DNA of 64,000 nt from Rachycentron canadum (lineage: Eukaryota; Chordata; Actinopteri; Carangiformes; Rachycentridae), in assembly GCA_038496675.1 (NCBI GenBank), contig CM076652.1, positions 12,187,164 through 12,251,163 of the forward strand, given 5' to 3'. Shown piece by piece: positions 24,620 through 43,082 of this stretch. The notes under the pieces are model-generated. The model searched no databases, had not been told where the DNA came from, and saw only the letters and a list, made by a program, of their open reading frames with translations. The translations under genes and the position numbers were made by a program. Within the stretch, counting starts at the first letter, position 1, and the number at the start of each line of letters is the position of its first letter.

Positions 24620-26230
24620 TCTGTCAAGTAGTACACAAGTTCATGAGCCTCACAAGGGGGAGGCCCACCAGCAAAGTTGTGTAAATCATTTTTATTTTTT
24701 TAACACCTCCAGGATTTATTTATTCTTTGAATATATTAGCAGAATAAATTCCCTTAACTATGATCACATTGCTAAGTCTTTCCATGACCTAAATCTAACT
24801 GTACATCATTGATGTGTGTTGTGTCCAGTTTGACATGTCACAGTAGCAAAAGCACAAGTGTAAATAATAAAAGTAATGGTGGTTGACTTTACCTGCTCCA
24901 GTTACAGGATCCTGTACTGTTCATGCTGCCTCACTGTCACACTGAGACAGTAACAAAGAACAGAGGCGTCATTAATGTTATTAGTTACATCTCTGATTAG
25001 TCGAAATGTCTGTGGAAAAGCCTGTTGATGGTGAGAGTTGAGTAACAGAGGATCATGTCTGCCAGGAAAAGAATGAAAACACAATCAATGAGAAGTGAGT
25101 CATGATAAAAATGATTATGCTTTGTAAAAGTTATGAAATTGTGATTTACTATTTTATAATTTAAGTCAAAAACTAATATTCCAGCTTTTCCATAGTAAGT
25201 AGCCCATTTGTTTTTACACACAAACTGTATAACAAGGTGCCATTTTAATCCAATGTGGGACTTGGTATTAAGGATATATTTGACCTTTCGCTGCAGATAT
25301 GGAGCTGATGCAGTAAAAGAATATCCTAAACATAAAGGAGTAAAGCCTACATAGTCCTGCATGTTGATATGCTGGAGTGTGATGCTCTTTCACAGCCACA
25401 GGCAGACAATAATGATCTTATGAAATATTCATCCTTGGCTATTGAGCCTCTTCCTGAGCACGTTCAGGTTTCCTGTTTCAACATCAGTTTCATTTGGCTG
25501 GAGGTTTGGAGGGTGATGTTCCTGTAGATTGATCTTTTGACCATTGTAATCATTTTTCCAGGAACCGATTATTACAGCAATTAGGTTTGTTTTTTTGTTT
25601 TTTTTTTTATTTTAAGTAGACCACAATAGTTAAGAAATTATGAGAGTAATATTAAATGAGCAATCCTTTTTTCTCTTGCTTTTAGGCTTCAATTAAAAGT
25701 ACAAATTGTAAGAAATCCGACCACAAATTGATTGAAACAACGAAACAACGTGTGGTGTCGTGATCAGTCCATATCTGCAGTGTGAACATACTGTAGGCCG
25801 ATGTTACACACGACCGGGGTAGTAAATACAGCAGTTGGCTAATTGTTGTCAATATTATTTTAAAGATAAACTTGTAACTGTGTGTAGAGTTTCCTCAACA
25901 ACTGTTATCAGCCAACAACCAAGACAAACAATTATTAGTCTCAGGAGCGATTAGACGCTGATATACCGTGTTTTTGACGGTGTCCGGTGGGTGAAGTTAT
26001 GTGAGAGTAGCCGAGCAGCTGGAGACGCTGCTGGCCGGCTGCGCCTCCTCCATAATGTATGGAGAGGACAAAGGGCGAGAGGGTGGATTTCAGCGTCAAC
26101 TTTGAAAGAGCCGTAACCCAAACCTGCCCTGTCCCACTCTGACGGATCCACATCAGCTGAAAGGATGATGCCTCTTTTTCCACCTGCAATCTGTCTGACA
26201 GCAGGTAAATGAGCCCCGGAGGGACGGAGC
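24620..26230. other. Intergenic region upstream of the miR-183 cluster
   Basis: Mostly AT-rich and without coding potential up to about 25.9 kb. It then becomes GC-richer on approach to the predicted pri-miRNA promoter. Two CAGCTG E-boxes (26016-26021, 26154-26159) and a 7-bp inverted repeat at 26046-26062 lie in the proximal part. Confidence 0.5.
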
Positions 26231-26238
26231 GGTTCCCG

Positions 26239-26245
26239 TATATAA
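26239..26245 (+). promoter_or_regulatory. Predicted TATA box of pri-miR-183/96/182
   Basis: TATATAA in a GC-rich setting, about 30 bp upstream of a likely start near 26270 and 90 bp before a good splice donor (GAG|GTAGGT at 26335/26336). It has the same orientation as the downstream microRNAs. The link to the cluster is inferred from orientation and the lack of any other gene between. Confidence 0.5.
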
Positions 26246-26269
26246 CGAGGAGAGGAGGCCTGGGCTCGG

Positions 26270-26335
26270 AGAAACTTTCTCCTGTGCAGAGGGAGAGGAG
26301 GACATGGCTGCAGCTGGATGCCACACCCGGTGGAG
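26270..26335 (+). ncRNA. Predicted first non-coding exon of the miR-183/96/182 primary transcript
   Basis: Short GC-rich block following the TATA box and ending in GAG|GTAGGT. It contains no conserved open frame. If real, the primary transcript splices or reads on into the hairpins at 28.15-28.72 kb. Vertebrate versions of this cluster come from one primary transcript that starts several kb upstream. Confidence 0.4.
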
Positions 26336-28140
26336 GTAGGTCGGTTGTCTGTTAACCAACGTCAGGGTTTTATTGTGTCGCATGTCAAGACTCCTGTCTG
26401 AGGGACAGAGTTATAAATGGAGCAGGGTTAAGGAAAACTTTAGTTTATTGTTTGTGGGGTTTTTTTTTTTTCGTCTAAAAACAAACAGTTTTGTTTCTGG
26501 CTGTTGTTGAAGATGAATCATCTTTCAGGGTTTGTTTTGTCTGAACTTTTCCAAACTAATATGAGCAGCATTCAATTACCAACTCGACCGGTTTCCAGTG
26601 TCCCCCATCGTCGCCACTGCAGTTTGCGTCCCGTGCGTAAAAGGCGCAGAGGAAACGTGCTGTAGGCCTGCGTATAGAGGCGGCAGAAGGAGAGGGAGGA
26701 GGGCTTCATGGATTACTATACTGCCAGTGGGTTAAGATGCTTACCAACTAATTACCTGTCCACTAGAAAATCCCCTGCCATGCAGCCCAAACAAGCAGGG
26801 CTCCGGGCTGGACGGAGAGATGAGATATGGAGCGTAAATTGACGCTGTTCAGAAGAAGAAGATACAAGATCAAATAAAAAGTCAGCTTTCATCTACTTGA
26901 ATGACACATCACTGGGCATCTCTCATCTCTGGTACGATTAAAAGACTGTTGGTCTGAAGATATTACTGCAGGATCATTAAGGAGGCTTGACTCTGAGGAG
27001 CATGAAGACCTTTCCTCTTATCCTTTTTTTTTTTTTTACTTAAGTGTTGTTATGTGCTGTGAGGATCTACTTTTTAAGGTAAGAAGACCAATACTGCATC
27101 TGAAAAGCAAAGACAGGCCTCTTCCATATGCGTGTCAAAACGTTTTGATAAATGCATGCATTGGACATTCATGACCTCCAGCCCAGTTGATCCTCATCAC
27201 AAGGCGGCTACAAAAAATAACAGTTTGTCCCTGAAAATGATGAAGTCACGCCTTTTGATTTAGAGATGACTCCAGGAGACAAGATCTGGGAACTTTCCTC
27301 CAAATAATGACCAAAATGGTCATATTACAGTCTGGTTGTTTTTTCCTCCACTAGAGCCTTGATTATAACAGCAAGTGCTTCAGTTCAAAGGACTGGAGCA
27401 TATTTTATTATCTTCTTGAACTTCACTTTATATCCTCTGTTAGACATTTATGAACTAACCAGTAACTAATTCTAACAGTGACCAAGATATGAGGAGAATT
27501 TATAGAAATGCAAGTCAGTCCATCAACTTCTGTTTGCTTCTGATTTCTGTTTATGCCTCTTCTCTCTCTCTCTCTCTCTTTCTCTCCCTCAAGCTTTTTA
27601 CTCTATTGATCTCTCCCGGAAATGGGAAGATGAGCTCTGCTTTGGGACCCATTTGGAGCATCTCAAAAATCACTTAGCGCATCATTCCCTACAGCCAGGA
27701 TCAATCTGAGCAGACGACCAGGATCAGTATGGCTCTCACGAAGGCTAGAAATGTCCCAAAACACAAAACCTGACAATAATCCAAGTGTAACTTTTAGAAA
27801 GATACAACTACAGCTCTAAGTCTGTGTAGGTTTTCTTGAAAAACAAAAGTGTGTGAATGGGGAAATAAGCACCACGGGCAGGTCTGACCCAGCGGCAGAT
27901 GGCATGGCTGGATTTACTCCCTGTCCTGTGAGGTAAACAGAACAGACATGAGAGGAGGACACCATTGGTCATACTAGTGTCTGCTCATTTCCCCCTCACA
28001 CGGTCAAGATACCATCAAACTTATAACAGGTCGCGCGACAGAAAAGTAGAACCTGAGCATGAAGCAGCATGAAGGATGTGAAGATGTTTGGAGGAAAAGA
28101 GGTTCAGGTTACTCTGTCTACGGTCATGTGGGCTCGCGCT
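26336..28140 (+). other. Region between the predicted pri-miRNA first exon and the hairpins
   Basis: No conserved coding sequence is visible. It includes a CT-rich stretch at 27561-27590 and a weaker CTCF-like match near 27892-27905. It is probably intron or body of the primary microRNA transcript. Confidence 0.4.
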
Positions 28141-28146
28141 TGTATC

Positions 28147-28234
28147 TCCTCCTGTTCTGTGTATGGCACTGGTAGAATTCACTGTCACGGCACATTATCA
28201 GTGAATTACCATAGGGCCATAAACAGAGTAGAGA
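28147..28234 (+). ncRNA. mir183: miR-183 precursor hairpin
   Basis: The 5p mature sequence at 28162-28183 matches vertebrate miR-183 at all 22 positions (seed ATGGCAC). The 3p arm at 28201-28222 (GTGAATTACC...GGGCCATAA) pairs back across a short loop. It is the first member of the cluster, followed by miR-96 and miR-182 in the conserved order and on the same strand as ube2h, as in human. The cluster is expressed in hair cells, photoreceptors and other sensory cells in vertebrates. Confidence 0.97.
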
Positions 28235-28334
28235 CCACACTGCCTGTGTCTGTGTCCACATTCTGCTTTAACTTTAAAAACAGAAGAAAGATTTGCTCTC
28301 AATCCAAGACCTGTTGGTAAAGTGCTTCCCATCT

Positions 28335-28420
28335 TCTTTGCCCAGTTTGGCACTAGCACATTTTTGCTTTGTTTCTTTTTGTCGGAGCAATCATGTGTGG
28401 TGCCAATATGGGACGAGAGA
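28335..28420 (+). ncRNA. mir96: miR-96 precursor hairpin
   Basis: The mature 5p at 28346-28368 is identical to vertebrate miR-96 (seed TTGGCAC, then TAGCACATTTTTGCT). The 3p arm at 28389-28410 begins AATCATGTG and ends GTGCCAATATG. It starts 162 nt downstream of the miR-183 5p end. Seed mutations of miR-96 cause hearing loss in mammals; the seed here is intact. Confidence 0.97.
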
Positions 28421-28633
28421 GACAAACTGCTGTTCATAAACATCCTGGCATCTCTCGACTTTTTCTGTGAGAGGGGAAAGAGGGAGGGATGGACGATGGG
28501 TCTGATCGATTGCGCCCTCCCTCTCAGATATCACCGGTTGCCATGGAAGCCCGTCCTCCATCCCTGAGATGCCATCTTGTGTAACCTGAACCTGAACAGT
28601 CGTCACACAAATCTGGTGGTGGTGACCGGCGCA

Positions 28634-28718
28634 CTCTCCCACAGTGTTTGGCAATGGTAGAACTCACTCTGGTGGGCTGGAAGGATCCGGTGGTTCTAGA
28701 CTTGCCAACAACTGACCG
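28634..28718 (+). ncRNA. mir182: miR-182 precursor hairpin
   Basis: The mature 5p at 28647-28670 (seed TTGGCAA, then TGGTAGAACTCAC) matches vertebrate miR-182 except near its 3' end, where TCT replaces the mammalian ACT. The 3p arm at 28691-28711 begins TGGTTCTAGACTTGCC. It lies 278 nt after miR-96 and completes the cluster. Confidence 0.95.
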
Positions 28719-30377
28719 AGAGCTTTTACCAGTCGGCCCTCCACTATCATCCCAGGACTCACAGGAGGGGGTTTATTTTAACTTTAGAAAATAACTACAG
28801 GTATGGGTGTTACAAAATGTCTTGGGGTGTGTGACTCACTGCAGGTGGAGCAATAACTATCCTTACAGTCTCAGAACGCCATAGAAACTCAAGGAAGATG
28901 CAACATTTCTGACAGAAGAAACCTGAGAAAAAGCCACAGACAGAAAATCAATAAAAGTCCAATGCATCTGTTTGTTAGAAAAACAGGAGAATATAATTCC
29001 TCTTTGAGCAACTTCTCTCCTCCCTCAGATGTTTGATTTCCCTTTAGGGTTGTCTTGGCCACACTTAGCTGATCATGACATCAAACTGTGGATGTAATCT
29101 TAGACCTCAAACACTGAAGGTATGGACCAAAGGAACCCTTTGACTATTGGGCCATAGCCCATAGATCCATACACAGACCATTAAGTATCGAGTTGACTAT
29201 CATCTGCCCTGATCAATAAATCAATGGTGTTCATGGGTTTGGTTGAGAATCCAGCAGATGAAGGCCTGTGGTTTTAAATCCTCAGTGTTGGTGTTAGCAG
29301 CAGCAGCTACGTCAGCGTACGGTGCAATCTGATCCCGCTCAGTCACGAAAGGTCTGATCAGCTGAGGCGCAGCAGCGGTTTAACACAAGTGATGTTAGTG
29401 CTGCATCAAACCTTTAAAGCCCACAGACACTTAGGAAAAGGCATCATCACAAAATCCTTTTGATTGTATTAGCATTTATCAACTGTACTTTACAGGATGT
29501 TTGCTGCCATTGAGGTCACATCCTCTGTATTGTTTCAATGCCACGAGGAGTTAAACACATACTAGATACAATGAGATGAATTTTTTTAAAAAAAAAAAAG
29601 ACTAATTCTAATCATTTATCAAGTCAAATCTCTTAAATTTGGCTGTTTTTGACCAAAAGAAAAAAATACAATACAAAAATTTTATTCCTGGCAGCTTTAG
29701 AAACAGAATGAAGAAAATATATTTTAATGGATATACAGTATTAAAAAATAAAAACTTTTTGAGGGTCACAATTAGAGCAGCTTAGGTGGATTTTGGACCG
29801 CAATGTTTCTAAAATATTCACTTTTTTACTTCAAAATGTGTATGAACTGATGCACTAAGACATGTAGAATTTGTTCTTGGATACAATGCAGCCTTTAAAG
29901 TTTTATTTTGGATTTAAATATGTCAATACAAGCACAGAATGATTCATTTCTGGGAAAAACGTATAACCATCTAAATATACCTGTTAAAAAATTAAACTTC
30001 ATGAAGAGAGAAGCTGTGGCCGGGAGGAAAAGAGTGAGGATAAGACAGAGACCAGAGTTAAAACTGGGCACACAATTTAGTATATTATAGCTATATAGCT
30101 GCAGTTGAAACAGAAATACTGGACAAAGAACTGGCATTGTAACTGGGTTTGTTTGGATGGGGCAGTCAGATATATGTTCATCACATTACAGTACGAATGC
30201 TGTGAGAGTCCATTATGGCCGACTGCAGAGGATATGAGGTTAAGTGGTGCCAGTGGACTCAGAGAGAGGAAGGAGGCCGACACACTGACAGCTGGTAGGG
30301 GGTGATTAGACCTTGTAGTGATGCAGAGAAGGCATCAAAGCTCTTTAGGGAGAATCCCTAACGGGCAGGAGGCAAGG

Positions 30378-30405
<28 letters not shown>
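30378..30405. repeat. (CA)14 microsatellite
   Basis: Tandem AC/CA dinucleotides in the intergenic region after miR-182. Confidence 0.95.
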
Positions 30406-30408
<3 letters not shown>

Positions 30409-30949
30409 CCTCTCTCTGGCCATAGGATACTGGTAATACAGGAGAATAAGTGGTGTCGTCAGTTTAGATTGGGTGTGGAAGTTAATGGATCTCCTCATTA
30501 ATCTCTTACACTAATGGTTGTTTAATTGCTATTGTCTCAAATGTTCCTTTTCACTGTATATTGTTGTTACTTGTATGTTGCATTAAAGGTATTTCACACT
30601 AATTTCAACAACATGGTGTTTGTCAATTCATGTAGGATTAGTTTATAATCCAGAGAAGTGCTTCAGAAAGGTGATGAGAATTGACCTAAAACTGAAAGAG
30701 ACCACCCACTTGTCTGATGATTTATTGATGAGCTGACTCATTTACTGTCACTGTGACAAAGCAAGAGTCAGGGAATAAGACGATTGATGTAAATTAGTAA
30801 AATGATATCTTTTGATTATGTGAGAGAGGAAGGAGGAGGCTGAAAAGAGACTGGTTGCATTAGCATTAGTGACTCACCTTTAGTCTGTAGTCCCAGAGAA
30901 ACAAAGTGTTCTGTTCAGTAAGGATCTTCAGACAGGCCATGTCTTGATG

Positions 30950-30970
30950 CGCGCACACACACGCACACAC

Positions 30971-31027
<57 letters not shown>
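30950..31027. repeat. (CA)n microsatellite with CG interruptions
   Basis: About 78 bp of CA repeat, starting with GCGCGCACAC and broken early by CGCA units. Confidence 0.95.
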
Positions 31028-31029
<2 letters not shown>

Positions 31030-32327
31030 GAGGCGCTGGATTACAGTAATCCAGGAACGGGGGTATTTTTAGGACCTCATGATCAGGGACAGACAGGATG
31101 CAACAATTGAGGAAAACAGATAATGATTAATGTTATATGACCAGCTGGATTTTCATGTAACAGGGTTAATTACGTAGTGTCTAGCAGGAACCAAAACTAA
31201 TGCAGACAGTTCATTCTGCAAAAAAAGCTACTGTTAGTATCAGATTATTGTGAACTGACGTGAAAACAACACAACTTTAAATAGCTCCAAAACTACCTGA
31301 ATTAGTAATAAAAGGATTCTTCACTGTGATGCCTTATTTAACAGTAAGTCAATAAAATAAATGGCATAAGTAAAACTATATAAAATAATTTCATTAGATT
31401 GCATTATTTTAAAAATATTTAAACTAAATACTTTAACCAGGTTTTGTAGCGTATTTCCATTATTTATGCTGCATATTATTCTTTAATGTGTCCACTTTTC
31501 ATGAGATCAACGATTGACTTAAGATAACTTTAAGATAAGTACACGATCAACATAATTTCAATTTAACACTCATTTCTAGTCATTCAGTAACAGATTTCCT
31601 CTTCAGTGTTAGAGTTAACAACTGGACTCATTCAAGTCATAGTCCTTAACAAAGCCTTAGGACATTAATATATTGGATAATGTTATGTTTGTACACAGCA
31701 CCTCCCACAAATATACATGATGAATCTCATTCTCTAATTTCTCATTATCTCTCTTCTATTTAGCAGATTAACAGACCCTGACTCCACTTGCCACTGGATT
31801 TATATATGGATTTGTATCTCAGCACTCAGCAAAAAGACTGTGTATGTGTATATGTCTATTGTTGAATAGACAAATTTTGGTTTGAAGCCATTGGTGTAAT
31901 GAGATTTATTCAATCCTTACAATTTTAAATGGCTGTTTGAGGGTTGAGCTGCGTCCAACATCAGATACTTCAGTTACTACACTCACATGCAGTACAGTGT
32001 ACACTGTATATTCACAGGCATAGTCCCTTTATTGAACACTGCTGTTCAATTGAAAGTGAGTATGGAGGCACATGATTTGAGACACAGCAGAGGTGCTGCG
32101 ATTCAGGTTCGAGCTAAAGTCAGTCACTTACTTATGAGGACTGATGTTAGGGTAAGGGGCTAGGAATGGTTGTCATCGAGTGTCTTCACAGTAAGTATGT
32201 GTATCTGTATTCATAGGGAGACGATTTAAAAGATGGTGGTGTGTATTAGGAGCAGTGAGTCCAGTTAAAGTAAGAGATACTAGAATTTTTGTCAACTGCT
32301 TATATTATACAGACAATAATGTTCTTA

Positions 32328-32340
32328 TGCCCCCTAGTGG
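32328..32340 (-). promoter_or_regulatory. CTCF-like motif, reverse
   Basis: On the minus strand it reads CCACTAGGGGGCA, a strong match to the CTCF core. It points towards the forward motif at 24597, so the two are convergent around the microRNA cluster. Found by eye. Confidence 0.55.
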
Positions 32341-33193
32341 GTAAAAAATGTCATGTCAACCAGCAGGTGATCTTTGCAACTTGTTTTTGATAAAAAATTA
32401 GGGATACATTTACATGTGCAGGGTTGTGTGGCTGCAGAAATATTGAGTGTGAGCACAGTGAATTTGGGGTAGTTTCTAACACCAAACAGTAAAATACTGT
32501 TCTTTCATTTTTCAAAATTAAAATGGCTCCCTATATTTTTACTTATTACAGTTATGAAACAGAAACACAAGGAAAAGCACCGAGAAAGAGTAAAACTGTT
32601 TGAGTTATTATATTTTATGGATAGTACAATTATATTTTAGAAAATTAAGTCAATGGTATAATTATTTATGGTCCACAGCCTCACCTGTGCCTCAGATGTT
32701 TAACAGCAGCAACATTTCATATGCTCACTATTATCACTATAGTGATATATAGTGACAATCATTATCACTATATATAATGATTTATATTCCAACTAACATC
32801 ACACAGATTGTGAATCTGCTCAAATTGTCAATGAGCTTTATTTAGACTTCACTTTAGATTCATCTTAATTTTAAATAAAAGGTGAAATATTAGATAAAAA
32901 TCAGGAGACATGAAACCATTTTACATGTACAGTAAATAAATTGTGTTGTTTTTCCAAGCAGAAGAGTAAATAATATCAAGCACTTTGTTGTTCTCTTCAT
33001 TCATCAGTCAGCTCAGAAATACCTGTCATTACATTCTACTGATACAACCACACACGAAAGTGAACAAGACTTCATCTGCTGCCTCAGTGACATTCAGACT
33101 GTAGAGGGCGTCAGAGGTTTCCCCAACTTAAAATCCATAACAGCACATCTGAGAAGCCTCTGTCCTTCTTTATTCCTCCTTTTTGTCCAGTTG

Positions 33194-40451
<7,258 letters not shown>

Positions 40452-40499
40452 GCTGGCAGAGGGCTCCCACAGTAACATTCAACCACCCTGCTGAGCTGC

Positions 40500-40540
40500 T
40501 GTAGGAATGAATGCAGAGTTCACACAGTGACACTTTATGC
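40500..40540 (-). promoter_or_regulatory. Possible promoter of the MKK-type ahcyl2 transcript
   Basis: On the minus strand a TATA-like GGCATAAAGTG sits about 80 bp before the MKK start codon. The same stretch also contains a plausible acceptor (CATTCCTACAG, AG at 40500/40499). So this first coding exon might instead be spliced to an upstream non-coding exon. Confidence 0.3.
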
Positions 40541-41598
40541 CACACCCTCATCCAACAGGCCCAGGTGACAGGTGGAGAGAGGACAGAGGAAAGTGGAAAT
40601 AAAAGGATTCTTTGTGAGGCTTATACAAGGGAACAGGTTAGAAATGGAGAGAGGTAAGAGAGTTGTAAGGAAACATCAGCTCAGTTAAGTGTTACTTGAG
40701 GCCACAGATGAATATGTACTGTGAAGTGCACTCTGCTCTCAGGGTATGTATTCAACAGACAGCAGAGAGATGGGCATACATGACCATACATTCATTTGTT
40801 AGAGAGAGAAAAGAAGAGGGCAGCTACAGTGACAGAGGAACCAGCAAAGTGAAGAAACACAAGACTTGTAGTTGTGTTCAGGGACACTGAGGGCAGCTTA
40901 GGTTTCCTCAAAAATTCAGACAATAGAGGTGGACTTTACTGTTTCCTTTTTGCTAAATGGCCAAAGCAGCTCTGCAGTGTTTTTACACATGTTGGTTTAC
41001 ACACCATGGAAAGTGCCCCATAGCCTGTAAAAGCAGTTGCATAATATCTTTTGTCACTCCAGAGGAGGCTTTGTAAAGTCAGACAAAAAGACCCCAGATG
41101 ATGTCATAGTGGTGTCATCGGGGTTATCTTAGTTCGGGTTTGAGAGGTCAAATAAATATATGATAAAAAGAAAAGTCTCTGTTACATTCAGTTGAAAGAC
41201 ACAGAGGATCTAATAAAAGATGCTATAAAGCAATGGAAATGTAGACTTTGGGGTTTTTGGAGCTTTGCCCACATTAGAAACAAATAGGCAGGTAGTTTAA
41301 AAAGGAACAAAATTGATGCAGCAGAACCAGATATGCTATACACATGTATCCACGTGTCAAAACCTGATACCTACATTACTCAAGTGTGATTCAAGTGGCA
41401 TCACTTCTAAAGGCACAAAAGGCTTTTTTTTTTTTTTTTTTTTACATATGCAGCAGTTCTCCCCACGACCTGAAAACAGGTTTCGATGAGTTCCCCTTTG
41501 AGTCTCTGTCTGAGAGACAATATGGATGTGCTGGTCAAACATTGCTAGAGACCTGTACATTTGAACTAAAATCATTAACAGCCTGAGTATATGCAGGT

Positions 41599-41940
41599 TC
41601 ATGCAGCCTGGAGTCTGTCAGTGTCAGGAAGTGTAGCAGTGTCCTTGCTCACCATATCTGTCTTCAGAGCTTCAGTAACCAGCTCTCCTGTCTCAGAAGC
41701 CTCTGTCCCATCTCTGTCCTGACCCTGATGAGTCCGCCTGCTCTCTGCTGCCTTTAGCATCTGCAGCAGATTTGGGCTGCCTTTTACTGCCTGGTCTTTG
41801 GTGCTTTCCTCTGTGATACCAGATTCACCCCCCTTTGCTTTTCCATTCAGCACAGCTCCATCCCCCATATGTGGTTCAGGATAATCTTCAGGTTGTGGCA
41901 GGTCCTCCCAGGATGCTGTCTGGTCCTTTTCCTCTGCCAT
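41599..41940 (-). CDS. Open frame of 113 codons, possible alternative first exon of ahcyl2
   Basis: The ORF starts MAEEKDQTASWEDL with G at -3 and G at +4. It is acidic, low-complexity and rich in E, D, T and S, like the disordered N-termini of AHCYL2 isoforms. A splice donor (ATG|GTGAGC) lies inside the frame at about residue 96 (LVTEALKTDM). It is phase 0, which would fit the phase-0 acceptor of the exon at 38459. No homology to a known N-terminus was recognised. It could instead be a separate small gene or chance. Confidence 0.35.
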   Translation of the reverse strand: MAEEKDQTASWEDLPQPEDYPEPHMGDGAVLNGKAKGGESGITEESTKDQAVKGSPNLLQMLKAAESRRTHQGQDRDGTEASETGELVTEALKTDMVSKDTATLPDTDRLQAA

Positions 41941-41949
41941 GACTCCACT

Positions 41950-43065
41950 GGCAGCCAGTAATGAAGTGAATTAGGTTTCTGCTCAGTTGACAGCTCAGTC
42001 GTACACAACCCACATATGTCTGCTCTTTCCTCCTGCATGGTGTCTATGTTTACTCTAAACAGCAGCAGTTCTTGAGTTACTTTGGCTAAATGTAAACTAG
42101 ATAATTAGCCATGGATGTAGTGTGTACAGGGTAAACACTGATGTGAGCACTGCTTTTTGACTCATGGGGAAAATGTAACCTGGAAATACAGGAATGTAAC
42201 TCCTGAGTGCTGCCAAGGGCCACGTTGATGTCAGTCCTGGCCCTCACACAGCCTTTGGAGCTGAAAGTTTCCCCTCTTCTTGTCAAAAAGAAGCACTTAT
42301 AACATTTTATATTCTGGAGCCGCTGCTTGTTTTGTGTTGTCTTTGATAATATTGGATAACAAAGACATGAATGCAACACAAACCAAGGGTTACATTATAA
42401 ACAAACAGGCTTGGTGACATGTTTACATAAAACGCCACCAGCATCAACAGTGGCCTCATAGTGACCAACCATCCCCCTCACAAGTCTAATACCAAGATAC
42501 AAGACAAGTGTACCAAACAGAATGGCTGATGCAAGTATGTACAATATAACTTTATTCACACCACAGTTATGGCTGTGGCTTCAGACAGATGGGTGTAATT
42601 ATCAGGGTTGAAATATAATATTAAGGATTTGAGTTTAGCTTATCTAAATCCACTAAGTGGATTGTAAGAAACCGATTCTTGAAACAAGTCAGGTGTCCAT
42701 ATGTAAACTGAAGATGTTCACATAGGCACCTCAGGTCCATAATGGCCTTTTGCGAGATCCTTTACACATTAAACCAAAAGACACAAAATGAGGGATTTGT
42801 CTTTACTGCACTGTGTTTTCTCATTGTGCTGCAATGGGGGATAGAAACAAAGAGATAATTTTGTACTTGACTGATGATTTATTTAACTCAGACTATTGAA
42901 GTATAAGCTAACTATGGTGACAGACATTGTAAAACCTGCATTTGTTGTTTTATCTGTTTTGTTCACTCACAGTGTTAAACACACATCACAAATATTGCAA
43001 CTATTTTCAGGTTTCAACCAGGGAGCCTAAAGCTGCAGGAGTATCAATAGGAGAGTTACTTTTTC
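41950..43065. other. Intergenic region between ahcyl2 and chrm2
   Basis: No exon, RNA gene or recognisable element was seen here, and no CpG-rich promoter for a long ahcyl2 isoform is evident. Confidence 0.4.
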
Positions 43066-43068
43066 TTT

Positions 43069-43082
43069 CACTAGGGGGCGCA
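43069..43082 (+). promoter_or_regulatory. CTCF-like motif, forward
   Basis: CACTAGGGGGCGCA matches the strongest part of the CTCF core. It lies between ahcyl2 and the 3' end of chrm2. Found by eye. Confidence 0.5.

Larger units (their letters stand above)
28720..33190. other. Intergenic region between the miR-183 cluster and ahcyl2
   Basis: AT-rich DNA with two (CA)n arrays, a CTCF-like motif on the minus strand (32328-32340) and a GC-richer island at about 29290-29385 of unknown role. No gene was recognised, and NRF1, which sits next to this cluster in human, is not present. The right end includes the 3' UTR of ahcyl2. Confidence 0.55.

Noticed and set aside
25941..26324. 127-codon open frame on the minus strand
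   Set aside because: It is antisense to the predicted miR-183 promoter and first exon. It has no recognisable domain, and its length is explained by the local GC content.
27892..27905. CTCF-like GCGGCAGATGGCAT within the pri-miRNA region
   Set aside because: It departs from the core at both ends; kept out of the pair argument to avoid over-reading.
29288..29385. Possible long hairpin in the GC-rich island after miR-182
   Set aside because: Only six outer base pairs (GTGTTA/TAACAC) hold; the CAG-rich arms are not complementary.
32106..32120. tRNA B-box-like GGTTCGAGCTA
   Set aside because: The final CC of the B-box is missing, and no A-box or cloverleaf surrounds it.
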